DNA of 64,000 nt from Guptibacillus algicola (GCF_020171805.1 NZ_JAIVAF010000007.1:84599-148598); one strand, 5' to 3'. Shown: positions 1-8,454, numbered from the stretch's first letter. The notes: generated by a model not told the origin, from the sequence alone. A program made the numbers and translations.

Positions 1-2
1 CT

Positions 3-551
3 CAGCCATTTAGTCAGGATATTCTCATTCAATTAATTATTGGACAGTGTATTGCAGCTGCAGGGATGGGACTTGTTTTTCATCAAAAAGCATCTACAGG
101 TGGTACTGATATCATCGCAATGATTTTAAACAAATATTTTTCGTTCGAAGTTGGTAAAGGTGTATTGATCTCAGACATTTCGATCGCAATGCTTTCCATT
201 TTCTTGTTTGGTCCTGAAATTGGTATGTATGCCATCTTTGGTGTTATTCTGAATGGATTTGTGATCGATTATACAATTCAAACCTTTGAGGCAAAGAAAG
301 AAATTGTTATTATCAGCAAAGAGAGCGAAGAAATCCGTACGTTCATCGTTAATGAAATAGGTAAAGGCGCAACTATTCATACAGCTCGTGGTGCATTTAC
401 TTCGGATGAAAAAGAAGTAATCACAACGATTCTTGGAAGAAAAGATCTGCTTAAGCTGAAGAAGTATGTAGGTAATGTTGATCGTAAGGCATTCATTACG
501 GTGCATAGTATGAAAGAAATACTTGGACAAGACTTTAAATCACTCGCATAA
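3..551 (+). CDS. YitT family membrane protein, C-terminal part (5' truncated by window edge)
   Basis: The frame is open from base 3, so the true start lies outside the window and the first visible Met at base 66 is internal. The visible protein starts in a transmembrane segment, carries the STGGTDIIAMILNKY signature typical of YitT proteins, then one or two more membrane helices, and ends in a soluble DUF2179-type domain of about 80 residues (from about VIISKESEE to the end). YitT proteins are multi-pass membrane proteins of unknown transport role; the DUF2179 domain is thought to be a small regulatory ligand-binding domain. A strong terminator follows at once. Confidence 0.85.
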   Translation, partial: QPFSQDILIQLIIGQCIAAAGMGLVFHQKASTGGTDIIAMILNKYFSFEVGKGVLISDISIAMLSIFLFGPEIGMYAIFGVILNGFVIDYTIQTFEAKKEIVIISKESEEIRTFIVNEIGKGATIHTARGAFTSDEKEVITTILGRKDLLKLKKYVGNVDRKAFITVHSMKEILGQDFKSLA

Positions 552-557
552 GATAGA

Positions 558-593
558 ACAATCCCCTTTCCGATATGGAAAGGGGATTGTTTT
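558..593 (+). terminator. Rho-independent terminator
   Basis: A 14-bp perfect stem (558-571 with 577-590) with a 5-base loop GATAT is followed by TTTATTT. It ends the YitT transcript and lies against the 3' end of the opposing TspO-like gene. Confidence 0.85.
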
Positions 594-1323
594 ATTTCTT
601 GATTTTCTTCACCAAGTAAATCAAAGTCATGAGTGCAATGATGATTGAAAGACAATAAGCGGTAAAAACGACTACCTGTACGTCACCGTCCTTGTTTTGA
701 ACCCCGATTCCAATCAGTGCCCATACGATCACTAGTGGATACACCCAGTCGTTTTCGTTGAACAAGAAATAAAGAGCGAGTACAGTTGCTACGATCATTA
801 GTAGGATGGTCCAAAAAGAGGCTGAGAGACCAAAACCATTCCAATCGATATATGTTAAAAAGTAACTTATATTCGCAATGGTAGCAACGCTGATCCATCC
901 TAAATATACAGAAAAAGGTAAGAGATCGAAAAACGAAGCATCTGCCTCTTTGGCTTTCATATAAAGACGCATGAGCGTTAAGAGTAATAAAATCATGACG
1001 ATTACAGAAGCACCAAAATACTCGTAATGCCACATGAAGATCCAAAGGCTATTCAAAAGGGAGCTTAAAACAAACAGACTACTTGTTTCTTGATAAACAG
1101 GGAGGTTTCTTCGATTTTTAGGAAATTGACGAAGGATCCATAATCCTAGTAGTAGATAGATAAGACTCCAGATGCTGAATACATAACCTGCAGGTGTGAA
1201 CAAGACGTTGAGTTTATTTGATATTTCTCCTGTTGTTTGTCCGTTGAGCGGTATGATGTTTGCAAGTGCATTCACCGTAATGACGAGTATGTAAGCAATA
1301 ACGTTAAGGAGTAATTTTCCCAT
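592..1323 (-). CDS. TspO/MBR-related integral membrane protein
   Basis: This 243-residue protein is almost entirely hydrophobic, with about seven or eight predicted membrane segments. It contains TPAGYVFSIWSLIYLLLG and the later YLGWISVATIANI, which match the TspO/MBR (tryptophan-rich sensory protein) pattern of P-x-G/Y-x-F-x-x-W-x-x-I-Y. It is longer than classical five-helix TspO (about 160 residues), placing it in the extended Bacillus subgroup. TspO proteins bind porphyrins and related ligands; the substrate here is unknown. It is a single-gene unit between convergent terminators. Confidence 0.75.
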   Translation of the reverse strand: MGKLLLNVIAYILVITVNALANIIPLNGQTTGEISNKLNVLFTPAGYVFSIWSLIYLLLGLWILRQFPKNRRNLPVYQETSSLFVLSSLLNSLWIFMWHYEYFGASVIVMILLLLTLMRLYMKAKEADASFFDLLPFSVYLGWISVATIANISYFLTYIDWNGFGLSASFWTILLMIVATVLALYFLFNENDWVYPLVIVWALIGIGVQNKDGDVQVVVFTAYCLSIIIALMTLIYLVKKIKK

Positions 1324-1408
1324 TGTTGGCCCCCTAAGAAAAATAGATTATTGGTAAATACTATTCCTCTTTGTATGGACAGATAACCATCGTGTTAGGT
1401 TAAGAAGC

Positions 1409-1438
1409 AAAAAAAGCCCGCTCTTTAGGTGAGCGGGC
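1409..1438 (-). terminator. Rho-independent terminator of the oxidoreductase gene
   Basis: On the minus strand an 8-bp stem (1431-1438 with 1416-1423, GCCCGCTC/GAGCGGGC) is followed by a run of seven T (1409-1415 as A on the plus strand). Confidence 0.85.
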
Positions 1439-1445
1439 ACTTTCT

Positions 1446-2477
1446 TTAGTTATGAGGAAGTACTGCAATGTCTGGATCTGCGACTTTCACAATTTGTTTC
1501 CCAAGGTTTTTACCTTCGAATAGTCCAAGGAACGCATCAGGGATGCGATTGAATCCTTCAACGATTGTTTCTTCGTATGTGAGCTGTCCTTCTTTTAACC
1601 ATTTACCGAGGGATTCTGCACCTTCTTGATAGCGGTCTGCATAATCAGCCACAACGAATCCTTTCATGAGCGCACTTGATTTGATTAGCTTTGTTTGTAC
1701 GCGAGGTCCGAGATCTTGTTCTTTCTTATTATAAGAAGAAATGGCTCCACATACAGGAATACGTGCAAATTTGTTTAATAAGCTGATCGCTGCATCACCA
1801 ATCTCACCACCGACGTTTTCGTAATAAACATCGATGCCGTCAGGACAAGCTTCCTTGAGTGATTTATAGACGTTTGAAGTTTTGTAATTGATGCCTTCAT
1901 CAAAGCCTAACGTATTGGTAATATAATCTACTTTCTCGTCTGAACCGGCGATCCCTACAACTCGGCAGCCTTTAATCTTAGCAATTTGCCCTACGACAGA
2001 ACCTACTGCTCCAGCTGCACCAGAAACAACGACTGTTTCCCCTTCTTTTGGCTGACCAATGTCTAGTAAGCCGAAGTAAGCAGTAAGACCAGGCATACCT
2101 AGCACACCTAGGTGTGTACTTACAGGAGCAGCTTCTGGGTCGACTTTACGGATATCTTTGTCTGCTGCAACTGAATATTCCTGCCAGCCCAAATGTCCGA
2201 TAACAACATCGCCCTCTTTAAAGCTATCTGATTTGGATTCGATTACTTCTGCAATCACGCCGCCATTAATCGCTTCATCAATCTGAAACGGTGCAATGTA
2301 TGACTTTGCACTCGTCATTCTTCCTCTCATATATGGATCTACTGATAGGTAAAGCGTTTTAAGAAGTACTTCTCCTTTCTCGGGTGATGGTATAGCTGTT
2401 TCTACAAAGTTAAAATTCTCATCTGTAGGCATTCCTTCAGGTCGTTTAGCCAGTTGAATTTGTTGTTGTTTTGCCAT
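1446..2477 (-). CDS. Zinc-independent MDR-type NADP-dependent oxidoreductase (YfmJ-like)
   Basis: A 343-residue medium-chain dehydrogenase/reductase of the leukotriene-B4-dehydrogenase / quinone-reductase group. It has DPYMRGRM near residue 60, the NADPH-binding GAAGAVGSVVGQIAK loop, and YYENVGGE; no catalytic zinc ligands are apparent. B. subtilis YfmJ is the likely relative; the physiological substrate is unknown. I chose the ATG at 2477 because GGAGGG lies 7 bases before it; an upstream in-frame ATG at 2510 would place an operator-like palindrome inside the coding region. It is monocistronic, with its own terminator. Confidence 0.88.
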   Translation of the reverse strand: MAKQQQIQLAKRPEGMPTDENFNFVETAIPSPEKGEVLLKTLYLSVDPYMRGRMTSAKSYIAPFQIDEAINGGVIAEVIESKSDSFKEGDVVIGHLGWQEYSVAADKDIRKVDPEAAPVSTHLGVLGMPGLTAYFGLLDIGQPKEGETVVVSGAAGAVGSVVGQIAKIKGCRVVGIAGSDEKVDYITNTLGFDEGINYKTSNVYKSLKEACPDGIDVYYENVGGEIGDAAISLLNKFARIPVCGAISSYNKKEQDLGPRVQTKLIKSSALMKGFVVADYADRYQEGAESLGKWLKEGQLTYEETIVEGFNRIPDAFLGLFEGKNLGKQIVKVADPDIAVLPHN

Positions 2478-2498
2478 TAATAATCCCTCCATGTATTG

Positions 2499-2514
2499 AT
2501 GAATGGTCATTCAT
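2499..2514. promoter_or_regulatory. Candidate TetR-family operator
   Basis: A perfect 7-bp inverted repeat, ATGAATG-GT-CATTCAT, lies 21 bases upstream of the chosen oxidoreductase start, between promoter region and ribosome binding site. Symmetric TGAATG...CATTCA sites are typical of TetR-family repressors such as FadR. No repressor gene is adjacent, so the regulator is unknown. Confidence 0.45.
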
Positions 2515-2647
2515 TATTTCTAATTGAACGTTATCACATTGACGGATCGTTATACAAAGTTTTTGCTCTTTATTTATTCTGACCTACTATCAATGGAAAG
2601 GGTAATGAAACATGGGGTAAGCTAGTGAGTAGTAGGAGGGAAACCTT

Positions 2648-3352
2648 ATGAATCATAGTAAAAGTTGGATAATGAAGCAAACGTGGCGCGATTTACTCTT
2701 TTTACATTGGCCTGTCGAACCATCATTGGTAAAGTCACTACTGCCTAAAGAGTTGGGTGTAGATACATTTGATGGTGAAGCATGGATTGGGATCGTACCG
2801 TTTGAAATGAGTGGGATACGGTTCAGAGGTTTGCCATCTGTTCCATTTGCTTCTAATCTACGAGAACTAAACGTCAGAACGTATGTGAAATACGGAAATC
2901 AAAGGGGCGTGTTCTTTTTTAGCCTGGATGCTAGTCATGATTTAGGAGTTTTAATTGCGAGATCATTCTTTCACCTTCCTTACTATCGAGCTAAACAAAC
3001 TATGTTTCAGCAGAATGGTGAGTTTCACTTTAGTAGTGTTCGTACCCATCGTGGTGCAAAGCAAAGTCACTTTCAAATCAGATATGAACCGGTAAGTGAA
3101 CCTTATGAATCCAAAAGAGGACATCTTGATTTCTGGTTATCGGAACGGGAATGCTTATTTATCGTTCATAAAGGAAAGGTGTTTCAAGGCGATATAAAGC
3201 ATGAGAGATGGCCACTTCAAAAAGCAGCCTTCACCATCCTAGAAGATACTCTTTCTGATGACTATTTCTTTAAAAAAGAGAAAACAATCGCTCATTACTC
3301 AAAGTCAGTTACGACCCGTCTCTGGCCATTTAGGCAGGTATCTAAACAGTAA
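2648..3352 (+). CDS. DUF2071 (YqjF-like) protein
   Basis: A 234-residue soluble protein with the DUF2071/COG3361 layout: an N-terminal W-R-D-L-L-F-L-H-W-P segment, the PFEMSGIRFRGLPSVP motif, and NVRTYV followed by GVFFFSLDA. Proteins of this family are widespread in Bacilli but have no established function; the fold is related to acetoacetate decarboxylase-like barrels. GGAGGG is 7 bases before the ATG. It is single-gene, closed by a bidirectional terminator shared with the opposing rarD. Confidence 0.8.
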   Translation: MNHSKSWIMKQTWRDLLFLHWPVEPSLVKSLLPKELGVDTFDGEAWIGIVPFEMSGIRFRGLPSVPFASNLRELNVRTYVKYGNQRGVFFFSLDASHDLGVLIARSFFHLPYYRAKQTMFQQNGEFHFSSVRTHRGAKQSHFQIRYEPVSEPYESKRGHLDFWLSERECLFIVHKGKVFQGDIKHERWPLQKAAFTILEDTLSDDYFFKKEKTIAHYSKSVTTRLWPFRQVSKQ

Positions 3353-3353
3353 A

Positions 3354-3389
3354 AAGCCCCCGGAAGCTACCTAAGCTTATTGGGGGTTT
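3354..3389. terminator. Bidirectional terminator between convergent genes
   Basis: A long imperfect stem (CCCCC with GGGGG, then AAGCT with AGCTT) around loop ACCTA is flanked by A-rich bases on the left and TTTCTTT on the right, so it can serve both the DUF2071 gene and rarD. Confidence 0.75.
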
Positions 3390-3391
3390 CT

Positions 3392-4333
3392 TTATGACGA
3401 TCCATAAGAATGTTTTTGATGAAATGGCTCCAATCGACGAAATAGTTTCGTTTTTGAAAGTGTAAAGATTAGAAGCGCGACCCATATGAGTGAGAAGCTG
3501 ATTGCGTGAACAGTTGTAAAGGATTCTCCATATAGAAAAACTCCTTGAATCAGCATAAGAGTAGGCGCGATGTATTGAAGGAAGCCAATCAGTGAAAGGG
3601 AGATGCGGTTGGCCCCTGTAGCAAATAACAATAGGGGTATGGCAGTAACGATACCAGCACCAAACAGTAAGAGCATTACTGTAGCATCACTCGCATAAAT
3701 TGCTTCAGACATACTATTTGTTGTGGAAGCGAGGTAGATGATTGCAAAAGGTGTAATCAACATCGTTTCGATTGCGAGTCCTATCATTGCTCCTAATTTC
3801 GCCGTTTTCTTAAGTAGTCCATAAAGACCGAAGCTCATTGCAAGGATTAAAGATACCCATGGGATTTCTCCGAATTGAAACACGAGATTCAAGACGCCAA
3901 TAGTAGCAAGGAGGACGGAAATGAACTGCCAGAATGTTAGTCGTTCTTTTAGAAAAAGGATACCAAGAAGAACACTAATAAGAGGATTTATGTAGTATCC
4001 AAGGCTCGTTTGAATCACATGATCATTGTTAACAGCCCAAATAAATGCGAACCAATTTATTGTTATGAAAAGAGAAGCAAACGTGATCGATACGGCTTTT
4101 TTTGGTTGTTTGGATAGGTGGATGAGTTCTCTCCAAAAGGAAGAGCCCTTTCTTAAAATAAGCAAAATCCCTATCATAAACACAAACGACCAGATAATCC
4201 GATGTGCCAGCACGGCTTCAGAGGGCACTTCTGAAACAAGTTTCCAATACAAAGGGAGTATTCCCCATAGAAGGTATGCTCCAGCTCCACTTGCAATCCC
4301 TATAGCATGTTCTTTATGAAAATCAGACTTCAT
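3392..4333 (-). CDS. rarD: EamA-family permease RarD
   Basis: About 313 residues with ten predicted membrane helices. The start of the mature protein, GAYLLWGILPLYWKL, and AHRIIWSFVFM are the hallmark of RarD, a drug/metabolite-transporter superfamily member named for a chloramphenicol-sensitivity phenotype; its substrate is not known. Two ATGs are possible: the one at 4345 has AGGAG only two bases away, while the one at 4333 has GAGGGG four bases away, so I prefer 4333 with modest certainty. It is monocistronic. Confidence 0.87.
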   Translation of the reverse strand: MKSDFHKEHAIGIASGAGAYLLWGILPLYWKLVSEVPSEAVLAHRIIWSFVFMIGILLILRKGSSFWRELIHLSKQPKKAVSITFASLFITINWFAFIWAVNNDHVIQTSLGYYINPLISVLLGILFLKERLTFWQFISVLLATIGVLNLVFQFGEIPWVSLILAMSFGLYGLLKKTAKLGAMIGLAIETMLITPFAIIYLASTTNSMSEAIYASDATVMLLLFGAGIVTAIPLLLFATGANRISLSLIGFLQYIAPTLMLIQGVFLYGESFTTVHAISFSLIWVALLIFTLSKTKLFRRLEPFHQKHSYGSS

Positions 4334-4449
4334 AGTTCCCCTCATTTCTCCTTATTTATCTGATTTAGTTTATATCTATTTACACCGTATTACAACGAAA
4401 AGAAACTGGCTTTTCAACATATATATTAAGTTGATAAGGGGGGAGAAGT

Positions 4450-5142
4450 TTGAATAGAGAACGGAAATTGATTGATCAACAGGTTGGAGATGTAACAGGA
4501 GATGGAATTCCAGATGTGGTGAGTTTGACGGGCACGAATCCTTTTCCAGATACACCGCTAGTCGATCAGGTTGTGCTTACGATTAAAGATGGAAGGGATC
4601 ATAATGAGGTTTCATTCGCATTACCTGGGAGTAGTGGGTATAACCCAACACTGTACCTCGGGCGATTTACGTCACAGAATGTGAAAGAAATCCTTGTTAG
4701 GACTGATTCTGGCGGAAGTGGGGGCATTACGTATGATTTTCTATATTCCTATGATCAGCAAAATCTGAGGTTGCTTTTTGATAATGAGAGTTTCACAAAT
4801 GCTTTTACCTATACAGTAAAATATTTAGACTACTATCAGGCAGAAATACGAAATGAGACGCTTAATAAAACGTATATTGTGAGTTTATTGTATAAAGGAG
4901 AGGAGTATTTATCAGAGATTTACAATTCAGATGGAAAGTTAAAGGAACCGATTAGCGGATACGTGAATGCGCCAGGCGGCGTATATCCAATCGATTATCA
5001 ACGTGATGGAATAGATGAGCTGCTCGTTTATCAACGAGTTGTTGGAAGGTATAATGCGGACGGACTAGGGGTTCTGTCCACCCCGCTCCAATGGCGGAGT
5101 GATGGTTTTGTGCCTATGTATCAAACCCTTTGTATTTATTGA
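4450..5142 (+). CDS. VCBS/FG-GAP-like repeat protein with a calcium-loop motif
   Basis: A 230-residue protein beginning at TTG (AAGGGGGGAG just upstream; a stop codon at 4435 rules out a longer form). It has no signal peptide. Near the N-terminus is VGDVTGDGIPDVVSLTG, a D-x-T-G-D-G-x-x-D loop like the calcium-binding loops of FG-GAP/VCBS repeats, and a second weaker one near the end (IDYQRDGIDELLVYQ). Related proteins are common in spore-forming Bacilli and annotated only as VCBS repeat-containing. Function is unknown. Confidence 0.7.
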   Translation: MNRERKLIDQQVGDVTGDGIPDVVSLTGTNPFPDTPLVDQVVLTIKDGRDHNEVSFALPGSSGYNPTLYLGRFTSQNVKEILVRTDSGGSGGITYDFLYSYDQQNLRLLFDNESFTNAFTYTVKYLDYYQAEIRNETLNKTYIVSLLYKGEEYLSEIYNSDGKLKEPISGYVNAPGGVYPIDYQRDGIDELLVYQRVVGRYNADGLGVLSTPLQWRSDGFVPMYQTLCIY

Positions 5143-5148
5143 TTATGT

Positions 5149-5173
5149 AAAACGGGGGAAAGCCCCCGTTTTT
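5149..5173. terminator. Bidirectional terminator
   Basis: AAAACGGGGG (5149-5158) pairs with CCCCCGTTTT (5163-5172) around AAAG. The T and A tracts on both sides let it stop the VCBS gene and the opposing small DUF2639 gene. Confidence 0.85.
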
Positions 5174-5176
5174 GTC

Positions 5177-5302
5177 TTATTGTTGCTCTAGAAGACTTCT
5201 AAGAACGTGTTTTTTGTACTTCTCGATCTTACGTCCTTCGATGTAACGTACATCTTGCTTTTTAAGTTCTTCTACGTACCAACCTTTGCTATCGATATGC
5301 AT
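5177..5302 (-). CDS. Small DUF2639 (YflJ-like) protein
   Basis: A 41-residue ORF starts at the ATG at 5302, with AAAGGAT about nine bases upstream. It begins MHIDSKGWYVEELKK and continues with a basic, tyrosine-rich second half (RYIEGRKIEKYKK). The xxSKGWYVxELKK start followed by R-Y and a Y-K-x-x-V-L-R-x-L tail is the pattern I associate with the DUF2639/YflJ family of short Bacillus proteins. No function is known. It ends in the shared terminator. Confidence 0.6.
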   Translation of the reverse strand: MHIDSKGWYVEELKKQDVRYIEGRKIEKYKKHVLRSLLEQQ

Positions 5303-5491
5303 GTGAAACATCCTTTCTCTATATCGTATTCGTATAAGGAGTTTTCTTGAAATCCCAACCGTTGACTATGGTAACATCATCACTTTTATCTGAAAAGGGA
5401 TATTTACAAATTAATAAGAGAAATTTTTTTGCCCATATGTCATGACAAATCAACGTAAAAACTGGATAATAATTTAAAGGAGGAATGGATC

Positions 5492-5857
5492 TTGGATATA
5501 GCCTGGCTTATAGCGGAGGATAAAATAAAAACTGCTATAAAGAACGGAGATTTCAATGATCTCCCCGGAAAAGGAAAACCACAGAAACTAGAAGATTTGT
5601 CTAGCATTCCTGAAGAATTGCGAATCGCTTATAAAGTATTAAAGAACAGTGGTTATCTTCCTCTAGAAACTGAGTTGAGGAAAGAGCTTTTCACTCTAAA
5701 AGAACTTCTAGAGTCTTGCAACGACGAAGAAGACAACGTTCAGATTAAAAGAAAGATATCTGCAAAACAACTAAAGTACGATCAACTTATGAAAGAAAGA
5801 TTATCTACGCAAGCGCCTAATTATCACGAAAAAGTAAAAACAAAACTAACACGATGA
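5492..5857 (+). CDS. DUF1992 (DnaJ-homologue subfamily C member 28-like) protein
   Basis: A 121-residue soluble protein. The start is A-W-L-I-A-E-D-K-I-K-x-A-I-x-x-G-x-F-x-x-L-P-G-K-G-K-P, the diagnostic DUF1992 signature, followed by an IPEELRIAYKVLKNSGYLP segment and a charged helix. The start is TTG at 5492, eight bases after AAAGGAGG; the nearby ATG at 5485 is out of frame. The function of the family is unknown despite the DnaJ-related name. It is monocistronic with its own terminator. Confidence 0.8.
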   Translation: MDIAWLIAEDKIKTAIKNGDFNDLPGKGKPQKLEDLSSIPEELRIAYKVLKNSGYLPLETELRKELFTLKELLESCNDEEDNVQIKRKISAKQLKYDQLMKERLSTQAPNYHEKVKTKLTR

Positions 5858-5894
5858 ACACTTATCAAAACTGGTTGATAAGTGTATTTTTTTA
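5858..5894 (+). terminator. Rho-independent terminator
   Basis: An 11-bp perfect stem, ACACTTATCAA with TTGATAAGTGT (5858-5868 with 5875-5885), is followed by ATTTTTTT. Confidence 0.85.
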
Positions 5895-5916
5895 CCTGTA
5901 GAAGGGGGATTGAAAG

Positions 5917-6861
5917 ATGGATGGTTCGATCAAAGTGAAAAATCTCACAAAAACATATAAAGGCGATGTCAAAGCAGTACAAGGAGTTAGCTTTGAAGTA
6001 GAAGAGGGTGAGTTTTTTGCATTTCTTGGTCCAAATGGTGCTGGAAAATCCACGACTGTCCAAATCCTTACAACGTTGGTCAAACCAACAGAGGGAGAAA
6101 TTTTTGTTGGTGGGATCAACGTTAAAGATAACCCTGAGGGTGTGAGGCGAAACATCGGAGTGGCGCTTCAAGAAACAGGAATCGATTCAGTTCTGACTGG
6201 TCGTGAACTGATCGAAATGCAAGCAAGGTTATTTGGTTTTTCAAAAAAAGAAGCGAAGACGCGAGCAGTTGAATTATTAGAACTAGTGGATTTAACAGGC
6301 GATGCTGACCGACCTTCTGGAAAGTATTCAGGAGGTATGAGGAGAAGGTTAGATCTTGCTATGACATTAGTGCATAACCCGAAAGTCCTATTCTTGGATG
6401 AACCTACGACCGGATTAGATCCTATGAATCGTAAAGCGATTTGGAAAGAGATTAAGCGGTTGAATAGAGAAGAAGGAACAACGATTTTCCTCACAACGCA
6501 ATACCTCGAAGAAGCAGATCAATTAGCAGATCGCATCAGTATCATCAACCAGGGAAGAATCGTTGCTGAAGGTAGTGCTGAGGAATTGAAAAGAACGCTT
6601 GGTTTTGATGCCATACAGTTAACCTTTGAAACAACAGAAGAAGCTGAACAGGCAAGTAAGGTTCTATATGGGATAGGTGAGAATATGGAGCATTCAAAAG
6701 AAGAAGTGACGATTTATACAGAGAATGGAACGCAGTTTCTCCCTGAACTTGTAAGAAACTTAGATGAGCAACACCTTTCACCGAAAACGATCAATGTAAA
6801 GCCCCCTTCTCTTGATGACGTATTTATTAATGTCACGAATGAGGAAAAGGAAAGGGTGTGA
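5917..6861 (+). CDS. ABC exporter ATP-binding protein, DrrA type
   Basis: A 314-residue ABC ATPase. The Walker A motif GPNGAGKST is at residues 38-46, the signature YSGGM at 137-141 and the Walker B motif VLFLDEPTTGLD at 157-168. The C-terminal 90 residues form the extra domain of daunorubicin-resistance (DrrA) ATPases, ending near KPPSLDDVFINVT. It pairs with the ABC-2 permease that begins four bases after its stop codon. The substrate cannot be deduced; drug or lipid-like molecules are usual for the family. Confidence 0.9.
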   Translation: MDGSIKVKNLTKTYKGDVKAVQGVSFEVEEGEFFAFLGPNGAGKSTTVQILTTLVKPTEGEIFVGGINVKDNPEGVRRNIGVALQETGIDSVLTGRELIEMQARLFGFSKKEAKTRAVELLELVDLTGDADRPSGKYSGGMRRRLDLAMTLVHNPKVLFLDEPTTGLDPMNRKAIWKEIKRLNREEGTTIFLTTQYLEEADQLADRISIINQGRIVAEGSAEELKRTLGFDAIQLTFETTEEAEQASKVLYGIGENMEHSKEEVTIYTENGTQFLPELVRNLDEQHLSPKTINVKPPSLDDVFINVTNEEKERV

Positions 6862-6865
6862 GAAT

Positions 6866-7654
6866 ATGAGTGATAAAAAGAACTATTTCTTTGTTGATAC
6901 GTTGATTCACTCGAAAAGAAGTATCATTACGATACTTAGGAATCCTTTTATCTTTATTCCTAACTTGATCATTAGTCTTTTCTTCTTATTGGTTTATGAA
7001 GGCGGGTTAAGTGGCATCTCACAGCTTCCAGCATTTGAAGGGGCGAACTACTTAGCGTTTATACTACCTGTGTCGATCGTTTCAGCAGCGATTGGAGGTG
7101 CAGGAGGTGCTGGTCAGGCGTTAGTAAATGATCTTGAAACAGGATATTTCTCTAGGCTGTTGTTAACACCTTCTTCCCGTCTAGCCATCGTTCTTGGTCC
7201 TATTATTGCGGGGATGCTTCAATTATTGATTCAAACGATTCTTATTCTAATCATCGCATATCTTCTAGGACTTGAAGTGGCAGCAGGATTTGGTGGGATC
7301 CTCGTCGTCTTATTATTAACGCTAGGATGGGGGCTTGCTTTTGCGGGGTACTCTGTAGGAATAGCTTTACGAACAAAAAATGCGCAGTCGGCACAGGCAG
7401 GTACGTTTATATTCTTTCCACTTATCTTCTTGAGCACGACGTTTGTGCCATATGAGTTAATTGAAGCTGGGTGGTTAAAAGTAGCGACGGTCATCAATCC
7501 TACAACATACTTATTTGAAGCGATGCGTTCTGTATTTATAGACGGTTGGGAATTTTGGCCACTTGCAAAAGGTTTTCTTGTCATTGCCTTACTATGCGCT
7601 GTGACAATTACGTTTTCGGCAGTCAGTGCCTCAAAAGCAGTTAGTGCAGATTAA
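6866..7654 (+). CDS. ABC-2 type permease, DrrB-like
   Basis: A 262-residue integral membrane protein with six predicted helices and the ABC-2 architecture (soluble N-terminus RSIITILRNPFIFIPN, then the membrane block, with the STTFVPYELI conserved loop before the last helices). The start ATG at 6866 follows the stop codon of the ATPase by four bases, with AAGGGTGTGAG as ribosome binding site. It forms the membrane half of the exporter with the preceding gene. A duplicated terminator hairpin follows. Confidence 0.88.
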   Translation: MSDKKNYFFVDTLIHSKRSIITILRNPFIFIPNLIISLFFLLVYEGGLSGISQLPAFEGANYLAFILPVSIVSAAIGGAGGAGQALVNDLETGYFSRLLLTPSSRLAIVLGPIIAGMLQLLIQTILILIIAYLLGLEVAAGFGGILVVLLLTLGWGLAFAGYSVGIALRTKNAQSAQAGTFIFFPLIFLSTTFVPYELIEAGWLKVATVINPTTYLFEAMRSVFIDGWEFWPLAKGFLVIALLCAVTITFSAVSASKAVSAD

Positions 7655-7658
7655 CTAT

Positions 7659-7702
7659 GAACCCGCAACTAGCGGAACCCGCAACTAGCGGGTTCTTTTT
7701 TT
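7659..7702 (+). terminator. Terminator built from a tandemly duplicated unit
   Basis: The 16-base unit AACCCGCAACTAGCGG occurs twice head-to-tail (7660-7675 and 7676-7691). The second copy folds as AACCCGC-AACTA-GCGGGTT and is followed by TTCTTTTTTT. GAACCCGC of copy 1 can also pair with GCGGGTTC of copy 2. Confidence 0.8.
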
Positions 7703-8454
7703 AGACTTTCGCTTTGATGATGAATCGATGAGAAGGAATATCGAGATACCCCTCGACACTTATCTTACGATGAAGGGTATGAAGAGCGTCATGATAGCGT
7801 TCTATTGAGAAATCTGGGATTTGCCACGGAATCGCTTTGAGGTAATAGACGAGTGCACCAATATCATAGAAGCGCGTAGTTGGATGTGCTTCCTTCTTAA
7901 AGGTCACATGGAACCCGGCTTCTTCTAATTCTTTTACCGCATAATCGAGATTCCAATGTTTAAATTCAGTTTCAAGGGATGCGCCAAGAAGTCGGTTGAG
8001 CTCAAGCATGTCAGTTCCTCCAACCTGTTGAGTTATGAACTGTCCATCTTCAGTTAGGATTCTTTTTAGTTCGGGCGGTGAGTAAGACTCATGTTTATTC
8101 ATGATAAAGTCAAACTGATCATCTGAGAAGGGAAGGCTATGGTCATCCTCAAAGGAATGGACAGTCACGCCGAGTGGTTCTAATCGTTCCTTAGATTGGA
8201 ACGTTAGGCGGATATCCTTCTGTAGCAGCAAGTTGTTCTGGAAAGGGTTGAAGCTTCTCTAAGAATTCGCCGCCACCTGTCCCCATGTCGAGTAAACTTC
8301 TCGCACTCTTAAATAAGGGGAGGATTTCTGAAGTGTAGCACCATGGCAGAAGCTCAGTATGAATACGTCCGGTATCTGTAATATAAGAGAAATCCCAACC
8401 TGAGAAGGGTTTTTCACTTTCAGATAAATAAAAGTCCAATAAATCTATCGTCAT
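7701..8454 (-). pseudogene. Class I SAM-dependent methyltransferase, frameshifted
   Basis: Two overlapping minus-strand frames together encode one methyltransferase of about 250 residues. The N-terminal part (from ATG 8454, preceded by AGGAGG) carries the SAM-binding motif LLDMGTGGGEFL and ends ATEGYPPNVPI then TAA. The protein resumes in another frame at KERLEPLGV and continues through NKHESYSPPELKRIL and QFITQQVGG to the end. The break lies at about 8193-8195, where either two bases are missing or one T is extra. An inverted repeat, CGTTCC/GGAACG (8185-8190, 8198-8203), flanks it. It may be a true pseudogene or a sequencing error. Confidence 0.82.

Noticed and set aside
8193..8195. Programmed ribosomal frameshift in the methyltransferase
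   Set aside because: No slippery heptamer of the -1 or +1 type and no stimulatory structure 3' of it; a mutation or sequencing error is simpler.
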